From assembly GCA_963281155.1 (NCBI GenBank), contig CAUJLY010000003.1, positions 6,386,001-6,450,000 of the forward strand: a DNA stretch of 64,000 nt. Direction: 5' to 3'. Under the pieces are notes generated by a model. The model saw only the letters and a program-made list of their open reading frames with translations. It searched no databases and was not told the origin of the DNA. Below, piece after piece: positions 37,046 through 48,797 of the stretch. A program made the position numbers and the translations under genes. Numbering within the stretch: the first letter of the stretch is position 1; every line of letters starts with the position of its first letter. The DNA is from Rhabditophanes sp. KR3021. Its lineage: Eukaryota; Nematoda; Chromadorea; Rhabditida; Alloionematidae.

Positions 37046-37517
37046 TATTTACGTATTTCAATTTTTAATTAATTCTTATCAAATAAAATAACTTATCCTT
37101 GTCCTTAATCCTCACAATTGCGTATAATATATAACAGTAACGTGATTTGGTTCCAATTTTAATTAATCTTATCTAAGAAATGGGTATTTATCAGTAAATA
37201 AATTATAGTTTCACCAAAAAGTAACTTATAATCACGCTTTTTATTATAATCTCTACTTTTAAAAGACGCACAAACCATCATTAACAAACATCACAAAGTA
37301 TCCAAGAATGCTCATTAAAAATCCCAAAAACTCAAAAACTATACATTCTCATACATTAAGTATATCCCACTAACTAATACAAATTAATAAGAAACAAAAC
37401 GGAACGTGTGGCAAAACTTTTTTGCATTTATTTAAAATTGGTTGAGACTTTTATACAAAGAATATAAAACGAAAACTTGTCAACTAGAAAACATATCCAT
37501 CTTTATTAATTGTCCGA
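37046..37517. other. Intergenic region with TATA box
   Basis: AT-rich spacer. TATAAAA at 37463-37469 lies about 50 nt upstream of the next ATG and is the likely core promoter of the gene at 37518. Confidence 0.45.
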
Positions 37518-38363
37518 ATGCGGCCTATTTTAATATTTTGCTTCATCTCTTTTGCCACTGCTACAGATGAGGAGGCAATCTATAAAAGCGTTAAGAAGTA
37601 TCAGAGCTTTTGGCATGAGCTGCCTAGAGACCATCAAAGATACCAGCGATATTGTGACCTAAGAAAAAACAATACTGAATGTGATATGGATTGTCACAAT
37701 ATTGAATGTGGTGGAGATACAATCGACTGCCATTTTGTCGCTAAAAAGACATATTCTCAAAAATCTTGTGAAGAGTTTGCTCCTTTGCTTGGATTATTAA
37801 GCAGAAGGCAGTGTTTTGAATATCCTAAGAATTGTACAAGAACTGACTGTGCTCAGACTTTGAGCAAATTTTACTATTCATTTGGAAATATTTCAATGCA
37901 CTTGGATCATTTCACGAAGGCAGTTATTTGTTCTGCTACCTACCAACAATACTTTAATCTTTCTTTTTCCTTATCATTTACAGCATCAATTTATGGGAGG
38001 ATTCATCAAACTCAATTCGAAGATCTACAGGGCGACTACAATTTTGGTGTATCTGAATACGATTTTGCCAACAACTTCCACGAACACGGGGAAAACTATT
38101 TCTTTTTAAATATTAAGACACAAATAGACGACTCATTTGGTGAAGTTGGCTTTACTTGCCCTGAACGCGAAGATTGCCCAAAGTACACATTTACTAATTA
38201 CATAATTTCTGTAGACACTCGAAGACTCTTTCAAGCAAGTATAATCATCTTCGTCCTTGCTCATTTATCTCTAATTATAATCTGTTGGAAGCTAAATATT
38301 GTCTCAAACTTGCGAGCCAATTTTAGGTCCTATGCGTATTTAAATCCGTATGAAACAAACTAA
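37518..38363 (+). CDS. Cys-rich single-pass surface protein, unrecognised
   Basis: An intronless ORF of 281 aa. A signal peptide (MRPILIFCFISFATA) is followed by a cysteine-rich part with about a dozen Cys between residues 46 and 115 (including CDMDCHNIECGG and CFEYPKNCTRTDC), a more acidic region, and one membrane segment at about residues 238-257 (SIIIFVLAHLSLIIICW). A short tail with tyrosines follows (YAYLNPYETN). Several N-glycosylation sequons are present (NNT, NCT, NIS, NLS). No family was recognised; a nematode-specific receptor or adhesion protein is plausible. TATA-driven and intronless, unlike most genes here. Confidence 0.75.
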   Translation: MRPILIFCFISFATATDEEAIYKSVKKYQSFWHELPRDHQRYQRYCDLRKNNTECDMDCHNIECGGDTIDCHFVAKKTYSQKSCEEFAPLLGLLSRRQCFEYPKNCTRTDCAQTLSKFYYSFGNISMHLDHFTKAVICSATYQQYFNLSFSLSFTASIYGRIHQTQFEDLQGDYNFGVSEYDFANNFHEHGENYFFLNIKTQIDDSFGEVGFTCPEREDCPKYTFTNYIISVDTRRLFQASIIIFVLAHLSLIIICWKLNIVSNLRANFRSYAYLNPYETN

Positions 38364-40141
38364 TGGACTGCACAATTGTTCAGAATGCTGCAAATTTTAT
38401 ACCAGTGTATGTACGTACTACATTGCAATACACGTTATTATACCAAAGTACACGGCTTTGCTCTTTCGTGAGAGAAACTCTAACCCAACCGATATGCAAC
38501 ACCCATCAAAACTAACGCAAAATGTTCAAGCTGTAAAATGTGCGAATGATGATCTTTCACAACTTTTGCTCGAAATCCACCATGTGAGCAAAATGAGCTT
38601 TTTAACTCTGACGCCAATTCTTTTAAAAAAGATATAATATTTTACTGCAACAATTTTGATTAATTGATAAGATCTATTTATAAATAACAAGCAAATATAC
38701 TTACTTCATTTACACCAACACTTTTGTTTATTAAACAACTTTGGCAAATTGATAAGATCAATTGATTCGAATAAACCAAAATCACAACTCAACAATTTAC
38801 AATTTCATGACCTTTTGGTCGATCTCAACGCAACCTGCGACTAATTTGGAATGATCATTTACAAAATATTATATGTACAATTATACTATTATAAAATTAT
38901 ACTTCTGCCTTTAATTAAAAAACACACACACGTCGTCTTATAAATATTTTTGACAAACTGTTTATATTTTTACATAAAGTTTACATATATAATTTACAAA
39001 AATAAATAGATCGTTCGTTGTATTGTGCTAACAGATTAAATGATTCTCACATTAAGTATAATATAAATAGTTATCAGCATAACACATTCCACCGAACATT
39101 TCATAATAACAAATCATTATCATCATCACCATTACCATTCCTTTACAACCACCATTGCCCAACATATTTCTAACCAACAACCTACAACTACTAAACAATC
39201 ATTTTAAACATGGTGATGATAAGCAAATCGGAATACTCGTTAAGAACTTTTTGAAGTAGCTTAATGTTTCTATCCTACCCACAATTCACAAACTATAACC
39301 CTAAATATTATAAAAATATATACTTATACTCAGTATTATACAACAATCGTTCATTTCCAATATAGATAGAAATACATGTCTATCCCTTGCCCCTTCAACT
39401 TCAATAGTATAACAGTTGCTTTCAGATAAGCTCTTTTTTGCGAAGTTGAACAAAAATATATGTAGAGAAAGATTGACGAATTATGGTTGTTATATGTGTG
39501 CAATAATCACAATACCCCTTTATTTTACCTGTTCACACCATTTTTATTTGATTATTAGCATTAATTTGTGTATCCTCTTCTTAGTAAAAATGTAACTTAA
39601 TATCCTTCATTTTATCACTAGGCATAACATTTTTATATTCACTCACATTTCATAGTACATTCATATTCATTGTTACCTAATTTTATCCAGCCATTCATTA
39701 AAATTAACATTTAATACTTTTTTACTACTTATCTTCAAATAGAAATTTAATACTAGAGATATCAAAACACTGCTCTTATCTATCTTTTTACTATTGACAC
39801 TTTCATATATCGAAAACATTAAGGCAATTGACTGGTAAATCAAATATTAGTTTGCAAAAAAGATTATTTATAGTTGGATGTGCCATTGATAAATTTGTTT
39901 ATAAATAAATATTCAATGATAACTAGCTTTAGATATTCGTAATATTACTTGAAGAAGTTGGATGATTATATTAATTACATAGATAATCAATCACTTTAGT
40001 AATTTGTTTGATAATAACATAAACAATCATATTAATTAATTTGTTTGATAATTACATAAATAGTCACCTAGCATTTTCTTTAATAATTACATCAATAAAC
40101 ATCGACAATTTCAGGTGGTTTGGTTGCGCAAAAGAAAATAA
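38364..40141. other. Intergenic region of about 1.8 kb
   Basis: AT-rich. The ORF at 38350-38637 overlaps the end of the preceding gene and looks random. An AATTTCAG acceptor ends at 40114, 27 nt before the next ATG, and may be a trans-splice site. Nothing else was seen. Confidence 0.4.
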
Positions 40142-42276
40142 ATGTCTGCAGTTGAAAATGGGAATTATGTACAAGAAAATGTGTGCTCAGCAAACAATGC
40201 TACTACACCTTTAACTACCATCACCACTACCCAGGGTACTCGATTGATCCAAAATAATAATGAACAAACAAACGCACCATCCCTCACCACGACAACTGAC
40301 GACATCGAGATTGATATTAGTGAAGAAATGGAAGAAATTAGGGAATCTGTTTATGAATTATTGAGTAAGTATCCGAATGGAGTTTCGGCTACGCATTTGG
40401 CTAATTTGTATCAGGAAAGGTTAGTTTATACTTATTCATCTTAATTTGGTGTATATTGAGGAAAATAGTCTAATTATGTTTGTTTACTTATTTAGATACG
40501 TCCAAAACGATTCCCAAAAACTACCCCACAATTGGTTAGACCAAATCAAATTGGCCGATGAATTCGAAATAAAACAAGTGGGACCTATTGTCATGATTTA
40601 CCAACGCCAAAAACACGTCCCCTCCGTAGATAATATTTCCAAAACTCCTAAACTAAATAATAATGCATATCAAATTAGTGTCCTTGACAAAGACAATTCA
40701 GATAAAGATATGGAGAAGATAATTAGCAACATATCAATGGATGATTTGAAGAAAAAGCCTGTTCCAGCACCCACAACATTTAAACAAAAACAAGAATACA
40801 AGTCTAGCTCAAATTCTTTATCAAATGACTTAGATGAACAAGCTAAATTAGGGTATGCTACTTATATTGCCTCGAATGGAGATATCTACTTTAAGGTTAT
40901 TGAGAATGAATCTAATGTTCTTAAGTTATTTAATGAAATGAATATATTTTATCTTAAAAATGCCGTTGAATATGGGCAATTGGAGCAGAGTTTGATTAAG
41001 AAAGATGAATACTATGCTTACTTTGACAGATTAGCTAAGCAAACTTTTAGAATTCTTTTGTTGGAAGAGATTAAGGAAGGTTGTCCTTCTGTTGAGGGGA
41101 GATTAATTGATCATGGAATGCGTAAACCTATTCCGATTGGAACAATTAAGAAGTTGGCTCATCAATTTAAGGTCAATTTGATTTCGCCGTATTCTATTTG
41201 TGTCGATTTTAATAAGAAACATGGGAACAATGTCCCCAAGGGCTTTTATAATCAATTGATTGTGAGAGGAAATCCTATGAATACACCTGTTTTGATCAAG
41301 ATTAATCTTGAAACTAAGGATTTGTTTACACAGGAAAATGTTTTGTTGAAGCCAAGTTCCTTTGGAGATGACAAAGGCCTAACTTTGCCTTTGTCGACAC
41401 CTTCTCAAATTGCTCATTCAAGTGACGTAGGAACTGAATCCAATAGATCAACCGATTCAGGCAGATCTACTCCATCCATTTCAAATTTCAGAAGTATCAT
41501 CGATTCATGCCAAATAAAGCCATTTGAACTAGCCAAGATGCCGACAGAAAAGTTTATGGCCAAGCTGTTAGTTTTCAAAGATCCATACAACATCACCTTC
41601 CGTCTTCAAACAATGGAGCCAATCTACAATTACATGCAAGACAACTTGATTAGACATTCCCAAAGTCAAACATCACCACCCCCAGCCAATGAAATCAAGG
41701 CAGGTGCCATATTAGCTGCTTCAATGGGTCCAGGAAACTGGCAGAGGGTAATTTTGATTAAATCAATCCCACCCGCTCAGACCAGTAATCAAGTGCCTCA
41801 AAATCTTTGGCTTGTATTTGCTTTGGATCTCGGAATACAAACCACTTGCCAAGAGAGGAACTTAAGGGCTCTTTCAGACTCTACTAAGGCTGTGGATAAA
41901 ATGCTTTGTTTCAGGGCTAAGGTAGGAATAAAATAAGTAAAATGTAATCTATTTTTAATTTCAGCTCCACAACATTCGCCCAATTCAAGAAGCAAAAGTG
42001 TCCACAAAAGCCGGTGGTACAATCACAAAGAAGGTGTGGAATCGCGACGATCTAAAACAACTAAAAACAATGCTCTTCACCATAAATTCCCCTTCCGCCG
42101 AAGACCCTAAGTCCAACAACAATTCGGGTTACTCGGTCTTCAACCTAACTCCAAAAGTCGACTGGACAACCTATAAGAAAGAAGACGCCCCGAACCTCCC
42201 CTTTGTCTCTGCCTCAATCACCTTCAACGGCAATGACTTGTCTCAATACTTGATCGATGAAAAGTTAGCCGAGTAG
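40142..42276 (+). CDS. LOTUS (OST-HTH)- and Tudor-domain protein
   Basis: Three exons (40142-40419, 40496-41921, 41965-42276), all in phase, give 671 aa. After a Thr/Asn-rich start, residues about 60-112 form a LOTUS/OST-HTH winged helix: IRESVYELLSKYPNGVSATH, LANLYQERYVQ, LPHNWLDQIKLADEFEI. A Tudor-like module lies at about residues 490-560 (KAGAILAASMGPGNWQRVIL ... LWLVFALDLGIQTT). This combination is typical of TDRD5/TDRD7 and of nematode LOTR-1-like proteins, which bind Vasa helicases and sit in germ granules in the piRNA/siRNA pathways. The germline role here is inference. The middle part (about residues 225-330) and the C-terminal 100 aa are well-coding but unassigned. A likely trans-splice acceptor precedes the start. 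Confidence 0.85.
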
Positions 42277-43170
42277 GACTTAATTTATTTTTGGGTTCTT
42301 TCATATTTAGAAACATACCTTATTTAATTCACTTTTGCTCAAAACGACCAAAAACAACCTTCATTCTTAAGTTTTTCAAAATTCAAGCACCTTACTTACC
42401 AATATTCTTTACATCTTAAAAGAAAATTTGTGCTTGTTGTAACAAGTTTGTTTAGAAAAACAAACTCAAAAAACCTATTTAATCACCTTGATTAAATCCA
42501 TGCCACTATTTTTTATCTATTTTTAATTAAAATTCATCTTATCAGTCAAAGGATGAATGCGTCACCTTTTTTATTTTTAAAATCAAGGTACTTTTAAATT
42601 TATATAGATTTTCTATTGACTAACATCTAAATACTTACAAAAAGTTTATGTTGCTAATATTATTTTAATAAACTTATTATTCCTAAACAAGATGTATTTC
42701 GTGATTATAAATTCAACTTTTCATTATTATTTATGCAGCTTGGAGCGAAAGTGTATAAGAAATGATATAAAAGCCGTTTTAGAATTTTCATCAAATAGTT
42801 GATGTCTTAAGACACGGACTATACATTTGATAACATTTATCATGAAACAAATTTTGTTTCTGTAAAAATTAGGTAATTCCTAAAAAGTAAGCTGTTTAAA
42901 AATCGTCTTTAAAAAAGAATATGTAAGTGAGTCGGCAGAATTTTGATGCTGCTTTTTTATTTTATTCCATGTTAAACTGGACTCAATCAAATTTTAAACG
43001 TGAAGTAAATTTCTGAAGATACTTGACAAAATTCAGCACATCTAGTGAAGCTTTGAAATATAATAGATTAAAAAGAAAAAGCAACACTTTTCCCTCGAGA
43101 GTAATGAATTAGATATGCAAAATAACTAGTAAGATTATCCAATCTGATTGGTGTATATCTTTAGATTAAA
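42277..43170. other. Intergenic region
   Basis: AT-rich. No coding sequence, RNA gene or clear repeat was seen. Confidence 0.4.
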
Positions 43171-43467
43171 ATGTATGAAACAATTTTTGAATTTTACAGA
43201 ACATTCATCAAACACATTGAATATGCTATCAAAGATGGACCTCAGCTCATGCTTAATATGTTAGGACAAGGACAAAATTTCATTGAAAAAAGTAATTTAT
43301 ATTCAATTTCTGTAAGCTTAGTTGATATTAAGTTATTTAAATGGTGTTGCTGGTGTATGAAGAAAACTGTTTCAAAGGAGAATGATAAAAATAAACAATA
43401 TTTTATTAAACAAATCAAATTAGCATTATTGGCCACAATTGACACAATCTATTCTAATTTTATTTAA
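43171..43467 (+). CDS. Small hypothetical ORF, possibly a gene fragment
   Basis: 98 aa from the ATG at 43171, with protein-like content: EFYRTFIKHIEYAIKDGPQL, LFKWCCWCMKKTV. No family was recognised. The IKDGPQLMLNML segment faintly recalls membrane scramblase (XK-type) sequences, but too little remains to claim this. No signal peptide or splice partner was found. Its last 40 nt overlap the convergent lysine-rich gene on the minus strand, which argues that one of the two is not translated as drawn. Confidence 0.35.
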   Translation: MYETIFEFYRTFIKHIEYAIKDGPQLMLNMLGQGQNFIEKSNLYSISVSLVDIKLFKWCCWCMKKTVSKENDKNKQYFIKQIKLALLATIDTIYSNFI

Positions 43468-43787
43468 TGCTCGTTTCAGCATCATTGCTTTTTTTGTTTG
43501 GTCATCCTTGACTTTGATTCTTGGGCTCCTTCGGATTTTTTCCAGACTTTTCCAGGCTTTTCTTTCTTTGACTCTTTCAACTGCACCATTATTCTTTTTC
43601 TTTCCCAAGCAATAAAAATTCTGTTCATTTTTGAACAGAAAGTCACACATGGCCTTCTTCTTCAATGAATCTTTTTCATTCTAAAAAGTTTAAATTAATG
43701 ATCAAATGTTCAACTTACTTTTATTACCCATGCAAGTTTAATATGCAATTCTTGTACAGATATCTTTTTATTACCCGTCTTAGTCAT
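43426..43787 (-). CDS. Small lysine-rich protein, unrecognised
   Basis: Two exons on the minus strand (43787-43719 and 43680-43426), separated by a 38-nt intron with good GTAAGT and TTTTTAG ends, give 107 aa in phase. The protein is strongly basic: KNEKDSLKKKAM, NFYCLGKKKNN, RVKERKAWKSLEKIRRSPR, KVKDDQTKKAMMLKR. It ends with CVNCG, but there is only one CxxC, so a zinc site is doubtful. A nuclear or nucleic-acid-binding role is possible from composition alone. The short intron matches the intron style of the window. Confidence 0.55.
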
Positions 43788-45316
43788 TATTATGTAAGAC
43801 AATTTAAAATAGGTTAAGGTACGTAATTATTAACTTTGTTTGCTTCAGTCAACAAATTTTCGTGCAGGGATGGAATGATTATAAAGCAAAGATGTTTAAT
43901 AGACAAATTAAAAGACACAAGTTGAAAAAATAAATTTATTATATGATAAGGAGAATTTAAATTAAACTTTAATGTAAACAGTTTGTATTAGACACCACAG
44001 TGCCGCATTCCATCACAAGTAATTATGGAAAACAAGTATAAATTTAAATAAGTAGCAGAAGTATTGAGTAACTTTTCAGCTGGAAACCATGGTTGCAGCA
44101 CAAGTCAGATTCATCGAATTGAAAGACACATTCAAATAGTCCTAATAAAACAATCCTTCATAAATCATGGTTTTACCAAAAAACTTTAAAGATAATTTAC
44201 TCGTATAAACGAAAATAAATAGATATGTTAGCCATAATGAACACGTTGAACCTAATTCATTTCTTATAAACATGTAAAATTTGCATTTTATTTATAAAAC
44301 ATATTTCCATTTCAAATGTTTAAATTTATTAGTTAATGATTTCAGCCGATTTATTAACATCCTCAATTAAAATAGAAAAGCCATCTGTCAGAATCAATGA
44401 TTTCCATGAAAAAGGTTCATCAACATCCACGTGTATTTATACTCGTTCAAACAAAACAGCAAACAGATTTCTTAATATTCAAATTAATATAACTTTATCT
44501 TCGAATTGCCATTCAAGCAAAATATGAACATTAATTCTACCTACATTAACACGTATGAGTTGCCCAAATAAACCTAAAAGCATTTAGTTACGATAATTTA
44601 GAATTATACATTTTAGTCTTTATTATAAACTAATTAAAATTCAACTCCCAAATAATATTAAATAAAACGAAAATTCCGTTTTTAAAGATATTAAAGTATT
44701 TTATTGGCCCAGTTAATTTTATTGGTGTTGGGATAGAGCTGAAAGCTTCCCGCCCAAAGTTAATCCAAATAAACAAGTGAAATAAATGCAAACTTTTATC
44801 TAAACAAGTAAATTAAGACTGATTTTGTTACCGAAATCAAAGCATAATAAATGGAAATAGTAAGGGATAATTTAGATATAATTAAATCTTAATAAATAAA
44901 TTTACACTAATAATCAAGTTACCCAAACCACACAACAACACATTAAGCTCGATTCCATGAAAGCCTTTAAGTGATATATTTTTAGACCTTCACTTTGAAA
45001 AATCAAAATCTATCCAGCTTTTATTTACTACACCTGCTCCTTAAAAATAAACAACCGTTTCCCCTACAAGCACGCTAAATAATTTAAATATTTACTGATA
45101 AATAACGTTTTTTAAAAATAAACAAGTTAATGCAAATGTTGGTGAGTTATTGTTATTTTGAGAAGTTAATTTGTGAGAGGATTGAATTGTTTTGGATGAT
45201 ATATGGCAGGTGAAAGGGATATTTGGATACACAAAAAGTGGTTTGGATTTAATGTTGGTTTTGATTTGAGTATTTAAAGGATGAGTTTATGGTTAGTTGA
45301 TATCATTTAATTGAAT
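43788..45316. other. Intergenic region of about 1.5 kb
   Basis: AT-rich; only a 63-codon ORF at 44336-44527 without domain or splice support. Nothing else was seen. Confidence 0.4.
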
Positions 45317-45679
45317 ATGCGTTTTATTATCTTCATCAGTTTTGCTATTTTGGTAACTGTCTTTTGCGAAGATTTAGTTTTGGGGTGTAAGAATGGGAAA
45401 TGCTTTGCTGGATTTCAGTGTGAAAAGGAAGCATGTGTAAAATGTACTGACAAAGCTGATAATTGTTCTGATCTTAAAGCAGCTTGTACAATTACAGCCT
45501 ACAAAAAGGAAATGGATCAGTGTAAAAAAACGTGTGGCTTTTGTGAAGATCCAACTCCATCAATTGATTGCAAAGATACCGAAAAAAATTGTGCCGAACT
45601 TGCTAAATATTGCAAAGATCCAAAATATGAAGCCATGCTTTCCAAAGTTTGCAAAAAAACATGTTCTATTTGCACATAA
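45317..45679 (+). CDS. Secreted protein with two ShK-type domains
   Basis: A single exon of 120 aa. A signal peptide (MRFIIFISFAILVTVFCE) is followed by a short Cys-rich segment and two six-cysteine ShKT domains. Domain 1 runs from CTDKADNCSDLK to CKKTCGFC and domain 2 from CKDTEKNCAELAKYC to CKKTCSIC. ShKT domains are very abundant in nematode secreted proteins, where most have unknown roles. They are named after a sea-anemone potassium-channel blocker, but channel activity cannot be inferred. The in-frame TTG just upstream is not used; the ATG opens directly into the signal peptide. A poly(A) signal lies at 45720-45725. Confidence 0.9.
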   Translation: MRFIIFISFAILVTVFCEDLVLGCKNGKCFAGFQCEKEACVKCTDKADNCSDLKAACTITAYKKEMDQCKKTCGFCEDPTPSIDCKDTEKNCAELAKYCKDPKYEAMLSKVCKKTCSICT

Positions 45680-46052
45680 TTAATTTAACCATCTTCCATT
45701 AATTTAATAATAATCCAATAATAAAGTTCACGTCAATTGAAATATTTCATCCTCTTTCTTTTTAATCTAAATGTAGTTTTTATAGAGCCAATATCACATG
45801 GTAAAAATATTAATGTAAATTGGAAACAGTTTAAATAACAAGCAATATAATTTTGTACCAAATCAACATTTTATTCAAGTCTAAGAAACAACAAAACGTA
45901 GATAATTAATAATAAGAGTTGCATCTTTTCAGACTTTTCAAATGCAATTGAAAATCAGTAATATGTTTGTAATGAATGTAAACATCACAAAAACTAGCTC
46001 TTTTGTTAATAACAAGATTTAAGAAAGGCCGTTTAAGTTCACTGCGTGGGAA
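45680..46052. other. Convergent intergenic region
   Basis: Contains the ShK gene poly(A) signal (45720-45725) and the presumed 3' end of the small minus-strand gene. Nothing else was seen. Confidence 0.4.
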
Positions 46053-46247
46053 CTACACCTTATTGACGGGGCTTTGCTTCACGAATAGTTTGTTCTTCGA
46101 CTGTAATTGGATGTTTGCAAAGACCTGTAATTGAATGAATAGATTATTATAAATATTAGTCAGGATAATTAAACGTACTCTATCCTTGAATTTAAAGGCT
46201 TTTTTAAGTAGACCTGTTTCTTGGGTGACAGCTGGATTTTCGTTCAT
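46053..46247 (-). CDS. Very small hypothetical protein (46 aa)
   Basis: Two exons on the minus strand (46247-46179 and 46124-46053) separated by a 54-nt intron with GTACGT and TTACAG ends. Exon 1 reads MNENPAVTQETGLLKKAF and is protein-like. In exon 2 the phase-correct frame gives VFANIQLQSKNKLFVKQ, while another frame gives the equally protein-like KHPITVEEQTIREAKPRQ. The correct reading is therefore unsure, and a slightly different splice may be used. No family was recognised. Confidence 0.4.
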   Translation of the reverse strand: MNENPAVTQETGLLKKAFKFKDRVRLIILTNIYNNLFIQLQVFANIQLQSKNKLFVKQSPVNKV

Positions 46248-46748
46248 CTTTAATAATAGTTTAGAAGCTCAAACTGTGGATATATACATATTGAAAGACC
46301 CCCTAATATAGTTTCACGGGAAAATTTACTTTTGCATAATTTCATTTTTTTTAAATTACAAATATATTTATATTTTCGCTCAATATATAAAAGCCAAGTT
46401 TTATCCTGGTTAACTTCATATTAATATAATAAATGACCAAATAGTAAAAACAAATGAAATTGATATAATAATTTGCTTGGAATATTCATCATCCGAAATA
46501 CTTATATTAAATGTTTAGTTGTTTATGTTTGTGCCAAAAACGAAGTAACAAGATTCAAACTACAAGTACCGGATCTTTATCAAAAATTTGTATGTAGAGT
46601 AAACTTTTATGATTGTAATTAAAAACTGATAAAATGCATATGTAATATAATACTATTTAAAGAACTTATAAAGTATCGAGCATTACATGAATATTAATAA
46701 ACTAGGATGCATATTAAAATTTAAATTGTTACATCGAATTTTATGCAG
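46248..46748. other. Intergenic region before the orphan exon
   Basis: AT-rich. I searched here for upstream exons of the IgGFc-like fragment at 46749 and found no convincing ones. Confidence 0.35.
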
Positions 46749-46999
46749 ATTCAAACGGAGTCAATCCTGCTTTGATAAAAGTTGATGGAGTTAGATTAAG
46801 TAATTACGAGTTTGATATGAATCATATGTCTTATTTTAAGAAAACATTTGGTCATTTTATTCTACCTTTACCTGGATATGGACTCCATACATTTGAAAAT
46901 GAAGGTAATTATGTTTTGTATGTTATATGTAAGAATGCCAATGGACCGCACAACGCAGCTGGATATTTGAGTGGATTTAATCAAAGGAAACAACAATAA
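46749..46999 (+). pseudogene. Orphan last exon of an IgGFc-binding-domain gene (probable relic)
   Basis: An acceptor TTTTATGCAG ends at 46748 and is followed by an open exon to a stop at 46999. It reads NPALIKVDGVRLSNYEF, FKKTFGHFILPLPGYGLHTF and NYVLYVICKNANGPHNAAGY. This matches the closing part of IgGFc_binding domains (L-x-x-Y, then G-x-H-T-x-E, then Y-V-x-G-x) and is comparable to the end of the gene at 14298-16698. No start exon is visible upstream, so it looks like a truncated duplicate. It could still be the end of a gene with distant exons. The frame is intact. Confidence 0.5.
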
Positions 47000-47356
47000 A
47001 TAGTCTCATACTTAATATATTGTAAAAAGCACATAAATTAAAATCAAGCGTTTATTATAGCTACTTATTATTCAATAGACAAAACTCTTCTACTTTTTGA
47101 TACCACCACAAACAATTTGTCTCAAGTATGTAACTCACAAAGACAACCTAACAATTAAGCCAAATCATCCCACACACCAAAGGAACATTTTAGCCACAAA
47201 TATAATAATGTTAGAATTTGTTTGTTCCTTCACCTAAAAGCAATAATTATAAAAGTGTGCAGTTACACTAATTTAATTTAACCAAACCTTTACCCCATGA
47301 CTACAAACAAGCCTATAAATATAAAATATTTGGAACAATTTTTATCTCAATTTTAA
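47000..47356. other. Intergenic region
   Basis: AT-rich upstream region of the 7TM receptor gene. Nothing specific was seen. Confidence 0.4.
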
Positions 47357-48419
47357 ATGAATACTTTTCATGATAAATTCATGTTCATCGGCGGTATTAC
47401 CGGATGTACCCTAAATCTAATAGCCTTTTTAATAATGAGTATTTATCCGACTAGCAATTATGATAAATTTAAATTTGTTCTGAAATATTTGAGGTTATTA
47501 GATGGAGGTGGAGCCTTTATGCTTGGTGTTATGATACAGGGGCAATTTGTCCCAGGTCTAAATTTTGCTACTAGTCATGGAGTTTGTCAAAGACTTAATA
47601 ATGAATTATGTTCAAAGATTATCATTGCTAGTTGCATTAATGTTACAATTATTGTAATTGGAGGAGCCGCTTTTATTAATTTGATGAGGTAGGCAAATTA
47701 AACTAAAGTTTAGTCTGACTTAATTTTAGGTATAACGTATTTTGTAGAAAAGCTGACTTATTAACCACATCCATTTATGACAAAATCATATTTTTATGTG
47801 TTTTTGTTATTGGTCCCATTGCCGTCTTTGCTACCTGTTATGAATTTCAAGTTTATAAGGGAAGAGATATTTTAGGCTTTCAATTAGATCCTTCAGTAAG
47901 TGAATGTTGTAATAATTTAAATTTATTTTACTTAAGGAATATGAAGATTATAAGATCTTTTTTACACCGGAATATACTTTATATGAAATTCCAATAAATT
48001 CCGACCTAAATGTCTTTTCATATGCAGTAATTTTCATGGTGGTAACAAGTGTAATCATTTTTTTAACTGGAATTTATTATTACCTTCGCATCGAATGGAG
48101 TCTCAAGCAAGCTAGAAAAGAAGCTCAAATAGATACTGCAAGTAAAATAACAACAGTTATTTATCATCTTCGTTTCCAAAATGTATGTCTAATTGTGTTT
48201 TGTTTTGCTCCAATAATGACACCAATGCTGCTAATTGTGTTCAATGTTCCGAGAATTCTCAAACCACTAACCTCAAATTGTTTTCTTTTCATCATGTCTT
48301 ACTTTATCTTTATATCATTCTTTTCAATTTATCATTTTTATAAGAATGAAATTAAAAAACATTGCAATAGAGGGTCTAAAGTATTACCTTATACTAATCA
48401 AACTAATAATAATTCATAA
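47357..48419 (+). CDS. Seven-transmembrane chemoreceptor-like GPCR
   Basis: Three exons (47357-47688, 47730-47895, 47937-48419), with introns of 41 nt each, give 326 aa. Seven hydrophobic segments are countable: FIGGITGCTLNLIAFLIMSI, LLDGGGAFMLGVMIQG, IIASCINVTIIVIGGAAFI, IIFLCVFVIGPIAVFATC, VIFMVVTSVIIFLTGIYYYL, VCLIVFCFAPIMTPMLLIVF, FLFIMSYFIFISFFSIYHF. A cytoplasmic tail of about 25 residues follows. The length and absence of a signal peptide fit nematode chemoreceptor superfamilies (Str/Srd-type). I cannot place it in one subfamily. These receptors usually act in sensory cilia. Confidence 0.8.
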
Positions 48420-48704
48420 ATAATATCTTGTAATAAATTTAACAATTCCTCACAACATGTTTTTGTTTAAAAAATATACTTGAAGTTTATAATTATTTAA
48501 TGACAAAATTTATAAGTGACTATAAACTAATTTAAAGCAAGACTTTAAACCGGATATCTTTTTTACATGTCCTAGTCCAGTCTATTAGAATCTAATTATA
48601 TACACTAAAATGAACTAATAATATGTCCCTCAACTAAATAAAAATAAGTGTAACGCCATTTCAAAGCCAAACAAATATTTTATCATTCTAAAACATATTT
48701 AAAA

Positions 48705-48797
48705 ATGACTTCCAATTTCTCAAGCTACCCAATCCACAATTTCATAGTGGTATATGGATCAATCCTAGCATTCATCCTATGTTTCACCAGCATATAA
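48705..48797 (+). pseudogene. Truncated receptor-like start (30 codons)
   Basis: ATG at 48705 opens a frame MTSNFSSYPIHNFIVVYGSI, then LAFILCFTSI, then a stop. It looks like the N-terminus and first membrane segment of another 7TM receptor. It stops exactly where the GC-rich island begins. This fits a receptor gene cut off by an insertion or rearrangement, which is inference. It is too short to be a confident gene. Confidence 0.3.

Noticed and set aside
38350..38637. ORF overlapping the end of the Cys-rich protein gene
   Set aside because: Different frame, no family, probably 3' UTR of the preceding gene.
44336..44527. 63-codon ORF
   Set aside because: No signal, domain or splice partner.
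44924..44938. Sequence resembling a spliced-leader RNA (GTTACCCAAA)
   Set aside because: No spliced-leader donor, Sm site or promoter around it.
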